Shown piece by piece: positions 9,853-16,977 of a DNA stretch of 32,520 bases (position 1 is the first letter of the stretch; each line of letters starts with the position of its first letter). The notes beneath the pieces were generated by a model that saw nothing but the letters and a program-made list of their open reading frames with translations, did not search any database and was not told the DNA's origin. The translations under genes and the position numbers were made by a program. The stretch lies in the NCBI GenBank assembly GCA_026984135.1, contig JALSSR010000264.1:1-32520 (forward strand). Direction: 5' to 3'. Source of the stretch: Bacteroidales bacterium. GTDB taxonomy: Bacteria; Bacteroidota; Bacteroidia; Bacteroidales; JAADJA01.

Positions 9853-11013
9853 ATGCGAAGGTCGGTATTAATATTTTCAGTTCTTTTAATAATAACCTCC
9901 ATAACTCTGAAAACAGATGCGCAGACAATAACTCTCGGGACCGTCGTTGCCGCGCAGGGCGATAACGTTCTTGTACCCGTTGATTTTTACGATCTGGATA
10001 ATGTAGGGGCCATAACCCTTTTTGTTGCTTTTGATACAACGGTATTGACCTATACCGGATATACAAATCTTTCGCCGGAAGGGGCAGGGACCATATCCTA
10101 TTATGACCCCGAGAACAGCAGAGTGGGCTTTTCCTGGGTCGCCGGAATGTCCGGAGTTGATTTTCCCGACGGTAAATATCTGGATTTGCAGTTTATCTTC
10201 CACGGTGGCTATTCCGATCTCATCTTTCCGGCTGACTGTGAAATAGCTACTTTCAGCGGCGTTGTGATAAATGTAAACTATGTGAACGGCAGTGTGTCGG
10301 CACCTCAGGTAACATTTAACCTTAAGGTTTTTCTGGAAGGACCTTATATTCAAGGTTCAGGAGGCATAATGCACACAAATCTTCAGGATGCGGGATCAAT
10401 TCCCGGCAGTCAGCCTTTTGCACCGCAGTTGCCATATTTCGGAAATGACAATCCTGCGTGGTATTATCCGGGAACCGAAAATGTAACGACACTCCCCCCG
10501 GGAACAGTTGATTGGGTACTCGTTGAACTCAGGGATGCCGCATCGGCTGTTGAGGCAACAGGAGCAACAACGGTTTATCGCAAACCCTGTTTTTTACTAA
10601 ACGACGGAAACATTGTTGATGAATACGGAGACATTCCTGTTTTTTATGCTTCATTTTCCTATGGTGCTTTTGTTGTTGTATGGCACAGAAATCATCTTGG
10701 CATTATGAGTTCGCAGCCTGCCCAGGGCTTAGGTAACTCCTACGCCTATGATTTTTCAACTTCGGCATCAAAAGTTGCAGGTGGCACCACAGGTTATACG
10801 GAAATTGAAAACGGAATATGGGGTATGTCCGCCGGCGATATAAATGCGGATAAAGTTATTGATATTCAGGATAAAACAGTAGGATGGGAAACAGAAGCCG
10901 GGAAGGGTGGTTATTACGGTGCTGATACCAATCTGGATACTCAGGTTGATAACCCCGACAAAAATGACCTGTTGATCAAAAACGATGGCAAATTTTCAGG
11001 AGTTCCAGATTAG
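9853..11013 (+). CDS. Single cohesin-like domain, X-like module and dockerin protein
   Basis: The start is ATG 9853, giving a signal peptide (MRRSVLIFSVLLIITSITLKTDAQ); the upstream TTG at 9814 falls in the terminator loop. The product has 386 residues. Residues 25-150 are one cohesin-like domain with the same marks as the four-cohesin protein (GFSW near 92-95, DGKYLDLQF, C129 in DCEIATF, NGSV at the end). Residues 153-325 are the shared pre-dockerin module (NLKVFLEG, DWVLVELRD, FLLNDGNI, WHRNHLGIM). Residues 328-380 are a dockerin with loops DINADKVIDIQD and DTNLDTQVDNPD; the second lacks the usual DG and may bind calcium weakly. No T9SS sorting domain is present. It could be an adaptor that links a dockerin partner to another cohesin. 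Its closest relative in the dockerin region is the M14 peptidase downstream. Confidence 0.8.
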   Translation: MRRSVLIFSVLLIITSITLKTDAQTITLGTVVAAQGDNVLVPVDFYDLDNVGAITLFVAFDTTVLTYTGYTNLSPEGAGTISYYDPENSRVGFSWVAGMSGVDFPDGKYLDLQFIFHGGYSDLIFPADCEIATFSGVVINVNYVNGSVSAPQVTFNLKVFLEGPYIQGSGGIMHTNLQDAGSIPGSQPFAPQLPYFGNDNPAWYYPGTENVTTLPPGTVDWVLVELRDAASAVEATGATTVYRKPCFLLNDGNIVDEYGDIPVFYASFSYGAFVVVWHRNHLGIMSSQPAQGLGNSYAYDFSTSASKVAGGTTGYTEIENGIWGMSAGDINADKVIDIQDKTVGWETEAGKGGYYGADTNLDTQVDNPDKNDLLIKNDGKFSGVPD

Positions 11014-11024
11014 TACTTTGATGC

Positions 11025-11044
11025 AATAATTGTTATTCTTTTTT
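11025..11044 (+). terminator. Weak terminator-like hairpin between convergent genes
   Basis: A 5-bp AT stem (11025-11029 with 11033-11037) is followed by C and six T. It overlaps the end of the convergent gene on the minus strand, whose stop codon is 11033-11035. Confidence 0.35.
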
Positions 11045-11707
11045 CTGTTTAAAATGAAAATTAAATCCAAAATCTATTGTGAATGCATTATTTTTAATTT
11101 TTAATCCTGATGTGTTCTGAGTCGCTTGAGTATTAATTAAATTAGTAAAATCATAAATGTTGGTGAACTCTAAGCCTATATCAATTTTGTTTATTCTGTA
11201 GTTAATCCCAAGTCCGTAATTTAAACCAAAGATTATTTTTTCAAAATCGTTTTCAATGGATGAAAGATTAAAATCCGATTTGTATGTTGACTGGTAGTCA
11301 ATTCTCGGACCAACAAAAGCATATGGGGTAATTTTATTAAATTCTTTTCTGATTTTAAGTTGAGGGCTAAAATAAAGATAATCAAATTCGGTTTTAAAAG
11401 TTTTTAAATATCCACTCTCGGGATTATCAATTGAAGTAATTGTTACATCTTCGTTAAATCCTTTCTGAATATATCCTATATCAGTTATCATTGTAAAATA
11501 ATTGTTATTAAACCATTCAAGATTCAAAGCAAAGTTTAAACCTATTCTGTAGTCCTTTTTTTGTGTTCTCTCAATACTTTTATGAGTCCAATTTTGATTG
11601 GAAATTGATATTCCCGTTTTAATTCCAATATCCCTTAAAATTTGTGCATTAGTTTCCCGAAAAACAAATAATACAATTAATAATAACAAAAATACTGTTT
11701 TTTTCAT
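11033..11707 (-). CDS. Small outer-membrane beta-barrel protein (PorT/OmpW-like)
   Basis: The start chosen is the ATG at 11707, which begins a typical signal peptide (MKKTVFLLLLIVLFVFRETNAQ); a Met 14 codons upstream has none. The 224-residue product is made of alternating polar/hydrophobic strands with aromatic girdle residues (GIKTGISISNQNW, NLEWFNNNYFTMITDIGY, FSPQLKIRKEF, PYAFVGPRIDY, LNYGLGINYRI, DIGLEFTNIYDF) and ends in FTIDFGFNFHFKQ, a closing-strand pattern of outer-membrane barrels. The size fits an 8-10 stranded barrel of the outer-membrane beta-barrel domain families common in Bacteroidota. No specific function can be read. It is more AT-rich than the neighbouring surface genes and converges on the cohesin/dockerin gene with a 19-base gap. 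Confidence 0.7.
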   Translation of the reverse strand: MKKTVFLLLLIVLFVFRETNAQILRDIGIKTGISISNQNWTHKSIERTQKKDYRIGLNFALNLEWFNNNYFTMITDIGYIQKGFNEDVTITSIDNPESGYLKTFKTEFDYLYFSPQLKIRKEFNKITPYAFVGPRIDYQSTYKSDFNLSSIENDFEKIIFGLNYGLGINYRINKIDIGLEFTNIYDFTNLINTQATQNTSGLKIKNNAFTIDFGFNFHFKQKKE

Positions 11708-11844
11708 TTTGTTGTTTTTAGTAAATGGCAGTCTATGAAAAAACTCCATCTTTTTATTTCATAGGCAAAAATACCAAAATAATTCTGAAATAGTAGTGGT
11801 TTAAGTTCTTTCAATTTATTTTCTATTTCAATATTTATTTTCAT
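11704..11844 (-). CDS. Possible 46-residue leader ORF or gene remnant
   Basis: An ATG at 11844 opens 46 codons that stop with TGA overlapping the ATG of the barrel gene (ATGA at 11707-11704). The peptide begins MKINIEIENKLKELKPLLFQ. The KELKPLL run faintly recalls the N-terminus of small MNT-type nucleotidyltransferases, so a decayed gene is possible. A -7-like box (TAAATTTG, 11849-11856) lies only five bases upstream of the ATG, which argues against ordinary translation. Low confidence. Confidence 0.2.
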   Translation of the reverse strand: MKINIEIENKLKELKPLLFQNYFGIFAYEIKRWSFFIDCHLLKTTK

Positions 11845-12011
11845 GTTTCAAATTTACGCAATTTAATATAAACCGGATTATCATATTTGTCAGTTTCCTA
11901 TAATGGGTTTTGCTACAGTTTTAGTCATTAACGGTTAACAAAACAGTACAAAATTAACGGGAATAATTTGAAAATCAAATTTTTTTGGATTTTTTTTCTT
12001 ATTTAGGAAAC
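11845..12011. other. AT-rich intergenic region
   Basis: No gene seen. It holds a TAAATTTG box read on the minus strand (11849-11856, a possible promoter for the barrel gene) and a 7-bp hairpin at 11965-11981 followed by T-runs on the plus strand. The hairpin is downstream of the peptidase gene on the minus strand, but its T-tract points the wrong way for that gene. Confidence 0.4.
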
Positions 12012-14105
12012 CTATTGAGGTATTTGAGAAGCCTGTCCCTTATTGTTTATCCATATATCATCTTTATCGCGGTTGTCGGCTTCACCGTCAAAGTTCAAGT
12101 CGGAAGGTAAATATCCTGCCAGACCTGCTTCCGAGTGCCAGTTGCCGGATTTGTCGGTTTCGTCTATGAATCCATCGCCGTTAATATCTCCGCCGTACAT
12201 TACATAGATGCCGTTTGCTATCTCTTTTTGTGCTCCGGTGCCATACGCCTGTTCCGCATCTGTTGTAAAATCATATTGTATCACACCGCCGGAGATGTTT
12301 AGGGATGATGCCGACATTATATCAAGATGGTTGCGATGGCGGATTATTACAAAATAGCTGCCGGATAAATCCTCCAAAGCCATTCGCAAAGGTGCCGTGC
12401 CGTCCAGACCGGCAATATTGCCGTTATTAAGCAGAAAGGCAGCTTGCTCCGAAATAACGGTTCCGCTTTTTATCCCTGTTGTGTCATACAATTCCACAAG
12501 CACCCAATCCGTAATATCGGGATTCGGGATTGACGAAACTTTTTCCTGTCCGTTATAGTTCCACGGCGAAGTGTTAAATGGCTGCATAACAGGCAATAAA
12601 ACGTTGTCGTTCAGGGTTGTGCTCATTATGCTGTCCCGGAATGCTCCTTCAAGAAAGACCTTAATGTTCATATCAACGCCAACAGGTTTGAGTTGCACAT
12701 TCAGGATGGTTGTATTCCTGTTTTGAACCGTAACCCCGTACTCGGTATCGGGTTCGTAACCCGGAGCCGAAAAAACAAGGTCATAGGTGCCTGCAAACAA
12801 CATTCTGTGATAATCTCCGATGGGCAGACTTGAAAACACCATTGAACTGTCCTTGTCGAAATTCAAAACGGACACCTCTGCAGCTACGGGCTGATTATTT
12901 GTAATATCGGTTACAATGCCGCGGACGCCAAACAGAACCTGTTCGAGATAATTGAACAGGGAATTTTTGTTGTATCCCCAGTAAACCGGAAGCTGACTTT
13001 CGGGGAGAAGTTTTGTGTAGGAAAGTTCAAGGGTGAATTCCCTGCATTGCCGGAAGTAGTTCATATAATCCTGTCTGCCGCCGTTGATCGAATACCACGC
13101 ATAACCGTTTGTCACACCGTTATCAAAACCGGTCATATATCCCGAAGGTGAGTAAGCGTGGACAGTGTCGGCATACTCGTGGCAAACATATTCCCACCAG
13201 GCACTGTCGGCGGGATACTTAGCCCACGTGTCCCAGGGATAGTTGCAAACTTCGGAGCCGGCGTGCATATTGCAGGACATTACAAGGTTATGGTTTTCCG
13301 CAAAATTCATAAATGCAACGGTTTCGGGCTGCCATACGTGACCGTCCGGATGGGGACCGTCCTCCGGGTCGGGATAGTTTCTGTTCAAATCAACATTATT
13401 ACCGTTTCTTCTTACCGCTCCTCCGACGGTATTGTTACCTCCGTGGTATGTGCCATCGGGATTTGCAAGCGAATTAACATAAATTTCGATATTGTCAACA
13501 AGATATGTTATTCGCGGGTCTGTTCCGTAACCTGTGAGCAGGGAATCAATAAACCTGAGCATAAAGATATATCCTGCAGTTTCGTCGCCATGCATAGTGG
13601 AAGTGTAAAAAAATTCGGGTTCGTCCTCGTCGGAGTCAACGTTGTCGGAAATTTTGGTCACAAGCAATTCGCGCCCCTGCACCGTCTGTCCGATACTGCT
13701 GACCTGACAAATGTCGGGATAGTCGGCGGCAAACTGATACATCATTGAAACATAGGCGTCATAAGTGGGGTAACTGTCCCACGACTTCGATTCTTTCATA
13801 TCTTCAAAAGATACCGTTTCGGGATTGAAATTCTCATTGGGATGTGGTAAAACGGTATAATCAATACCGAGTTTCAAAAACCGGCTGAACTCCTCAGCAT
13901 TGGCATTGGCTACAATGCTTTTTTCATTTACATTGTCAATGGAAACGACTTTGGAGATTTGATTAAGCTCTGCTTTTGAAACATCTTTTATTTTAAAGTA
14001 GATCTCGCCGTTCTTTTCAAATAAAGAGGAAATCTCACTATTTTGTTGCGAGAATAGTGTACTTGTCAGGAAGAATATAAAAACCAAAATGTTAATATGT
14101 TTCAT
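12012..14105 (-). CDS. Secreted M14 zinc carboxypeptidase with X-like module and C-terminal dockerin
   Basis: A 697-residue protein with a signal peptide (MKHINILVFIFFLTSTLFSQ) and a propeptide-like stretch to about 100. The peptidase domain (about 112-390) has the M14 zinc ligands H172 and E175 (MHGDE) and H281 (NMHAG), the substrate-binding DLNRNYP (239-245), and the catalytic Glu at 360 (FTLELSY). It should therefore be an active metallocarboxypeptidase cutting residues from peptide C-termini outside the cell. Residues 393-473 form a CarboxypepD-reg domain. Residues 479-630 are the shared module (MNIKVFLEGAF, DWVLVELYD, FLLNNGNI, RHRNHLDIMSAS). Residues 638-690 are a dockerin with loops DINGDGFIDETD and DLNFDGEADNRD. 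No T9SS sorting domain is present. The dockerin suggests binding to a cohesin of the neighbouring proteins. It lies 53 bases after the unrecognised secreted protein gene and may share its operon. Confidence 0.92.
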   Translation of the reverse strand: MKHINILVFIFFLTSTLFSQQNSEISSLFEKNGEIYFKIKDVSKAELNQISKVVSIDNVNEKSIVANANAEEFSRFLKLGIDYTVLPHPNENFNPETVSFEDMKESKSWDSYPTYDAYVSMMYQFAADYPDICQVSSIGQTVQGRELLVTKISDNVDSDEDEPEFFYTSTMHGDETAGYIFMLRFIDSLLTGYGTDPRITYLVDNIEIYVNSLANPDGTYHGGNNTVGGAVRRNGNNVDLNRNYPDPEDGPHPDGHVWQPETVAFMNFAENHNLVMSCNMHAGSEVCNYPWDTWAKYPADSAWWEYVCHEYADTVHAYSPSGYMTGFDNGVTNGYAWYSINGGRQDYMNYFRQCREFTLELSYTKLLPESQLPVYWGYNKNSLFNYLEQVLFGVRGIVTDITNNQPVAAEVSVLNFDKDSSMVFSSLPIGDYHRMLFAGTYDLVFSAPGYEPDTEYGVTVQNRNTTILNVQLKPVGVDMNIKVFLEGAFRDSIMSTTLNDNVLLPVMQPFNTSPWNYNGQEKVSSIPNPDITDWVLVELYDTTGIKSGTVISEQAAFLLNNGNIAGLDGTAPLRMALEDLSGSYFVIIRHRNHLDIMSASSLNISGGVIQYDFTTDAEQAYGTGAQKEIANGIYVMYGGDINGDGFIDETDKSGNWHSEAGLAGYLPSDLNFDGEADNRDKDDIWINNKGQASQIPQ

Positions 14106-14158
14106 CTGTTTGTGTTTTTTAACTTGTTGATATATGTGTCGTTATGTTTTGTTTCCCT

Positions 14159-15253
14159 TTATTTTTTCTTAAAATATTTCTCCGGAGTTGTTGGTTTCGG
14201 CATTTTCTTTTGTCTCAACAATGTATCTTGTTTTACGCCCAATTCACCAAAATAGCGTTCAACTATCATTTGCTCCTTGTCAAGCTTAATTATTCTGAAA
14301 TGTCTGTAACTGTCTCGGTTAAAGGCAATGAAACTTATCATCTCTCCGTTTTTGCTTATTTCGAACGGTGATTCGGAGGTGCGGAAATCCTCAAATACTT
14401 TTGCAATGGAATCGTTAAAAATCCAAACCTGTTTGGGGTAGAACTCTCTGGAAAGTAATGCCTGCGGAATTTTCCGGAAGTCAATATCCTGAGCGTTTTT
14501 CTGCTCCCATATTCCGGGAATAAGTTTTTTGTCGAATTTAATTTTATTCTCAGCTTTTTTGAAATTACCCGAATAAACCTTGTCCGACTCATCAAAACAA
14601 TCATACACACCGTTTTCATATCCGGTTATCTGAACAAAGGGTGCCATTCCCGAAAAATAGACAAATAATTCATTGTCAAAGGTCAATACATCCCATTTGC
14701 TGAAAACGGGGAAATAGGGTTTTACGGAATTTACAACCATAAACGAATGGTCGGGATGGAATTCTATTTCAACCGGGTCGTCGAAATATGAAAAGGTGAA
14801 AAGGAAATTATTTTCAAGGAAAGACTTTTTCATCTCATCTTTCATATTTCCGAGATTATGCTTTTCTATTTTACCGAAAATCATTTTTGTTTCACGATTT
14901 TTTCCCGTAAGTATGGCGAGATGACCATCCTTTGAGAAGGTATATTCTATATGCTTTTCATTGATACTGTCTTTGTTAAATATCAAAACGTTATTGTCGG
15001 AATCAACAATTCCATGATTGATAAATGCTTTATTATCAGTAAATAAATTATCGAAATTGGCGAGTGTAAAAGAATTGCCGTCAAACTTTAGCAGTATCTT
15101 TGCAAGGTTGACGGTTGAGTCCCCGTCGGAATAGGTTACGACATAGTTTCCTTTCCAAAGACCGTCCGGATTTTGCGGCGGGAAAGTGAAACTTGACAAA
15201 AGGATTCCGAGAACTGGAATCATATATTTTACCGTTAAAAATGAATATTTCAT
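14159..15253 (-). CDS. Unrecognised secreted protein upstream of the M14 peptidase
   Basis: The ATG at 15253 is preferred; the only extension starts with TTG at 15262. The 364-residue product has a hydrophobic N-terminus (TVKYMIPVLGILLSSF) that could be a signal peptide or anchor, with no lipobox Cys. The rest is beta-rich with repeated short units of the type GLWKGNYVV, IPGIWEQ and YSGNFKK, reminiscent of lipocalin-like repeats in Bacteroidota, and it ends in a very basic tail (PEKYFKKK). I cannot assign a function. It is divergent from the cupin gene (53 bases) and is followed on the same strand by the dockerin peptidase, so it may be co-expressed with it. Confidence 0.65.
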   Translation of the reverse strand: MKYSFLTVKYMIPVLGILLSSFTFPPQNPDGLWKGNYVVTYSDGDSTVNLAKILLKFDGNSFTLANFDNLFTDNKAFINHGIVDSDNNVLIFNKDSINEKHIEYTFSKDGHLAILTGKNRETKMIFGKIEKHNLGNMKDEMKKSFLENNFLFTFSYFDDPVEIEFHPDHSFMVVNSVKPYFPVFSKWDVLTFDNELFVYFSGMAPFVQITGYENGVYDCFDESDKVYSGNFKKAENKIKFDKKLIPGIWEQKNAQDIDFRKIPQALLSREFYPKQVWIFNDSIAKVFEDFRTSESPFEISKNGEMISFIAFNRDSYRHFRIIKLDKEQMIVERYFGELGVKQDTLLRQKKMPKPTTPEKYFKKK

Positions 15254-15306
15254 CCGTGTCAATATTAAAAAGATGTAATTTTACGCAAAATAAAAATCAA
15301 ATAACG

Positions 15307-15576
15307 ATGACAAAAGTAATAATTCAAAACCTCACTGAGGAAGAAATTAACAAAAGAGGTATAAAAAACTGGCCCGTATGGGAAAAAGAGGTGTCCCGGT
15401 TCGATTGGCAATACAGCGGTGACGAGGAGTGTCTGATACTTGACGGTGAAGTGGAAGTTGAAACTCCCGATGGGAATTTCTCTATTAAGAAGGGTGATTT
15501 CGTTACATTTAAGGACGGATTGGAATGTACCTGGAATGTTAAGAAGCCCATAAGGAAGCACTATAATTTCAAGTAA
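15307..15576 (+). CDS. Small cupin-domain protein (DUF861-like)
   Basis: An 89-residue protein starting at ATG 15307 (an upstream in-frame ATG at 15193 overlaps the divergent gene and adds no conserved sequence). It is a single RmlC-type cupin barrel: CLILDGEVEVETPDG, then IKKGDFVTFKDGLECTWNV, the two half-motifs of the Cupin_3/DUF861 group. The metal-binding His residues of the classical cupin motif are not obvious, so enzymatic activity is doubtful. The stop codon overlaps the rsgA start (TAATG at 15574-15578), which points to translational coupling. In other organisms such tiny cupins have no settled role. Confidence 0.8.
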   Translation: MTKVIIQNLTEEEINKRGIKNWPVWEKEVSRFDWQYSGDEECLILDGEVEVETPDGNFSIKKGDFVTFKDGLECTWNVKKPIRKHYNFK

Positions 15577-16520
15577 TGGAAGGAACCGTTATCAAATCAA
15601 CCGGTAGCTGGCTGACTGTAAGGGGGGAGAGCGGGAAGATGTTTAATTGTAAGCTCAGAGGAAAATTCAGGATGAAGGGCATCAAATCAACAAATCCGGT
15701 TGCCGTAGGCGACAGGGTGGAGTTTGATATCCCGGATGATGAGGAGGTTGGTGTGATCCATAAAATTCTGCCGCGTCATAACTATATCGTCAGGAAAGCG
15801 ACAAAGCTGTCGAAAGTATCCCATATCATTGCTGCCAATATTGATCAGGCGGTTGTGGTTGTAACGGTTGCTTTTCCCAGAACGTCAACGGGATTTATTG
15901 ACCGTTTTCTTGTGACTGCCGAAGCTTATCATATTCCGGCTGTAATAGTTTTTAATAAGATTGATATTTATGATGAAAAACTGACCGGACAATATGAAAA
16001 TCTTGTTGAAATTTATACGGGAGCCGGATATAAATGTATGGCTGTTTCGGCATTACGCGGTGATAATGTGGATATGTTGAAAGAGATGTTAAAAGATAAG
16101 ACAAATCTTTTTTCGGGACATTCGGGAGTAGGCAAATCGGCATTGATAAATGCCATTGAACTTGGGTTGAAACTGAAAACAAGGGCTATTTCGGCATACC
16201 ATAAAAAGGGAATGCATACTACAACCTTTGCCGAAATGTTTCCTCTCTCGTTTGGCGGTTACATTATTGATACACCGGGAATCAAGGAGTTTGCTCTTGT
16301 TGATTTCGACAGAAAGGAGATTGCGGAGCGCTTTCCCGAAATGAGGAAGTATATGCACAATTGCAGATTCAGTAACTGTATTCACGTTAATGAGCCGGGT
16401 TGTGCTGTGAAACAGGCGGTTGAAAAGGGAGAAATAAGTTTATCACGGTATGAGAATTATCTCGGAATATTGAACGACGACTATTGGGAAGCAACGGAAA
16501 AGGATTTTAGAAGTACTTGA
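15576..16520 (+). CDS. rsgA: RsgA, ribosome small-subunit-dependent GTPase
   Basis: A 314-residue protein with the complete circularly permuted GTPase of the RsgA/YjeQ family: OB-fold N-terminus (1-75), G4 NKID (127-130), G5 SAL (158-160), then G1 GHSGVGKS (181-188) and G3 DTPG (232-235). The C-terminal zinc finger has C263, C268, H270 and C276. It acts in late 30S maturation, releasing assembly factors on GTP hydrolysis. The length is normal for the family. The ATG overlaps the cupin stop codon. The gene ends directly against the repeat region starting at 16521. Confidence 0.97.
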   Translation: MEGTVIKSTGSWLTVRGESGKMFNCKLRGKFRMKGIKSTNPVAVGDRVEFDIPDDEEVGVIHKILPRHNYIVRKATKLSKVSHIIAANIDQAVVVVTVAFPRTSTGFIDRFLVTAEAYHIPAVIVFNKIDIYDEKLTGQYENLVEIYTGAGYKCMAVSALRGDNVDMLKEMLKDKTNLFSGHSGVGKSALINAIELGLKLKTRAISAYHKKGMHTTTFAEMFPLSFGGYIIDTPGIKEFALVDFDRKEIAERFPEMRKYMHNCRFSNCIHVNEPGCAVKQAVEKGEISLSRYENYLGILNDDYWEATEKDFRST

Positions 16521-16561
16521 GATTGGAGGATTGGTAAATTGGTTAAATCGGTTAGGAGACT

Positions 16562-16608
16562 CCTGTGAGGTTTGCGAAATAGCCCGTGGGTGAGAAAAAT
16601 CTCGCAGG
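16562..16608. repeat. Hairpin repeat copy D
   Basis: A 12-bp stem (16562-16573 with 16597-16608, two G-U pairs) with a 23-base loop whose core (AGCCCGTGGG) resembles the loops of the other copies. Confidence 0.7.
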
Positions 16609-16667
16609 TGTTAGGGAGTGAATTAGGGAGATTGGTGAAATGGTTAAATCGGTAAATTGGGATAGCA

Positions 16668-16720
16668 AATCCTGTAAGGTTTGCGAGAAAGCCTGTGCGA
16701 AAGATCAACCTTGCAGGATT
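16668..16720. repeat. Hairpin repeat copy A1
   Basis: A 14-bp stem (16668-16681 with 16707-16720, one T-G pair) and 25-base loop. Nearly identical copies occur at 32271-32323 and 32394-32446. Confidence 0.85.
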
Positions 16721-16762
16721 GTGGGGAGAAGGTGAAGAAGACGAATGGTTTGATATAAATGC

Positions 16763-16812
16763 TTGCCCGGAACCAATGGGGACGGGCTTGCCCGAATCCG
16801 AAGGAGACGGGT
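16763..16812. repeat. Two 25-bp tandem units with CCCG/CGGG ends
   Basis: Two tandem units share TTGCCCG at the start and GACGGG at the end; the middle bases differ but CC and GG are kept in both, so a small inner stem survives. Confidence 0.6.
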
Positions 16813-16829
16813 TAAATTGTAAAAACCTT

Positions 16830-16877
16830 AACCTTCGAGGTGGAAGCAAGCCTTGTGGGTAGAGCACCTCGAAGGTT
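16830..16877. repeat. Hairpin repeat copy B
   Basis: A perfect 12-bp stem AACCTTCGAGGT (16830-16841 with 16866-16877) and 24-base loop. Confidence 0.8.
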
Positions 16878-16885
16878 GAAAACAA

Positions 16886-16933
16886 AATCTTTGAGGTGGA
16901 AGCCGGCCCTGCGGATTGAGCACCTCAAAGGTT
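16886..16933. repeat. Hairpin repeat copy C
   Basis: A 12-bp stem (16886-16897 with 16922-16933, one T-G pair) and 24-base loop. Compared with copy B, one C-G pair has become T-A, keeping the stem. Confidence 0.8.
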
Positions 16934-16977
16934 GAAGATAAGGTTGAAAAGCAGATTGAAAAATAAATAAATAAAAA

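Larger units (their letters stand above)
16521..16977. repeat. Non-coding cluster of hairpin repeats with covarying stems
   Basis: No gene is supported in this 457-base stretch. It holds four related hairpins with 23-25-base loops, at 16562-16608, 16668-16720, 16830-16877 and 16886-16933, and a 25-bp tandem repeat at 16763-16812. Hairpins 1 and 2 are led by runs like ggtgaaatggttaaatcggt. The region starts at the first base after the rsgA stop codon and ends at the CBS gene start. Confidence 0.85.

Noticed and set aside
11965-11986. Plus-strand terminator with T-run
   Set aside because: The stem is only 7 AT-rich pairs and no plus-strand gene ends nearby.
13158-13748. 196-codon plus-strand frame
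   Set aside because: Antisense shadow of the M14 peptidase, which has all its catalytic residues.
1-15253. Cellulosome or polysaccharide utilisation locus
   Set aside because: No glycoside hydrolase, SusC/SusD pair or carbohydrate-binding module was seen; the only enzyme is a peptidase.
16481-16885. 134-codon frame on the minus strand over the repeat cluster
   Set aside because: Its peptide (for example NPARLIFRTGFLANLTGF) is just the translated repeat, and the same peptide appears from the array at 32189-32434. There is no start context or domain.
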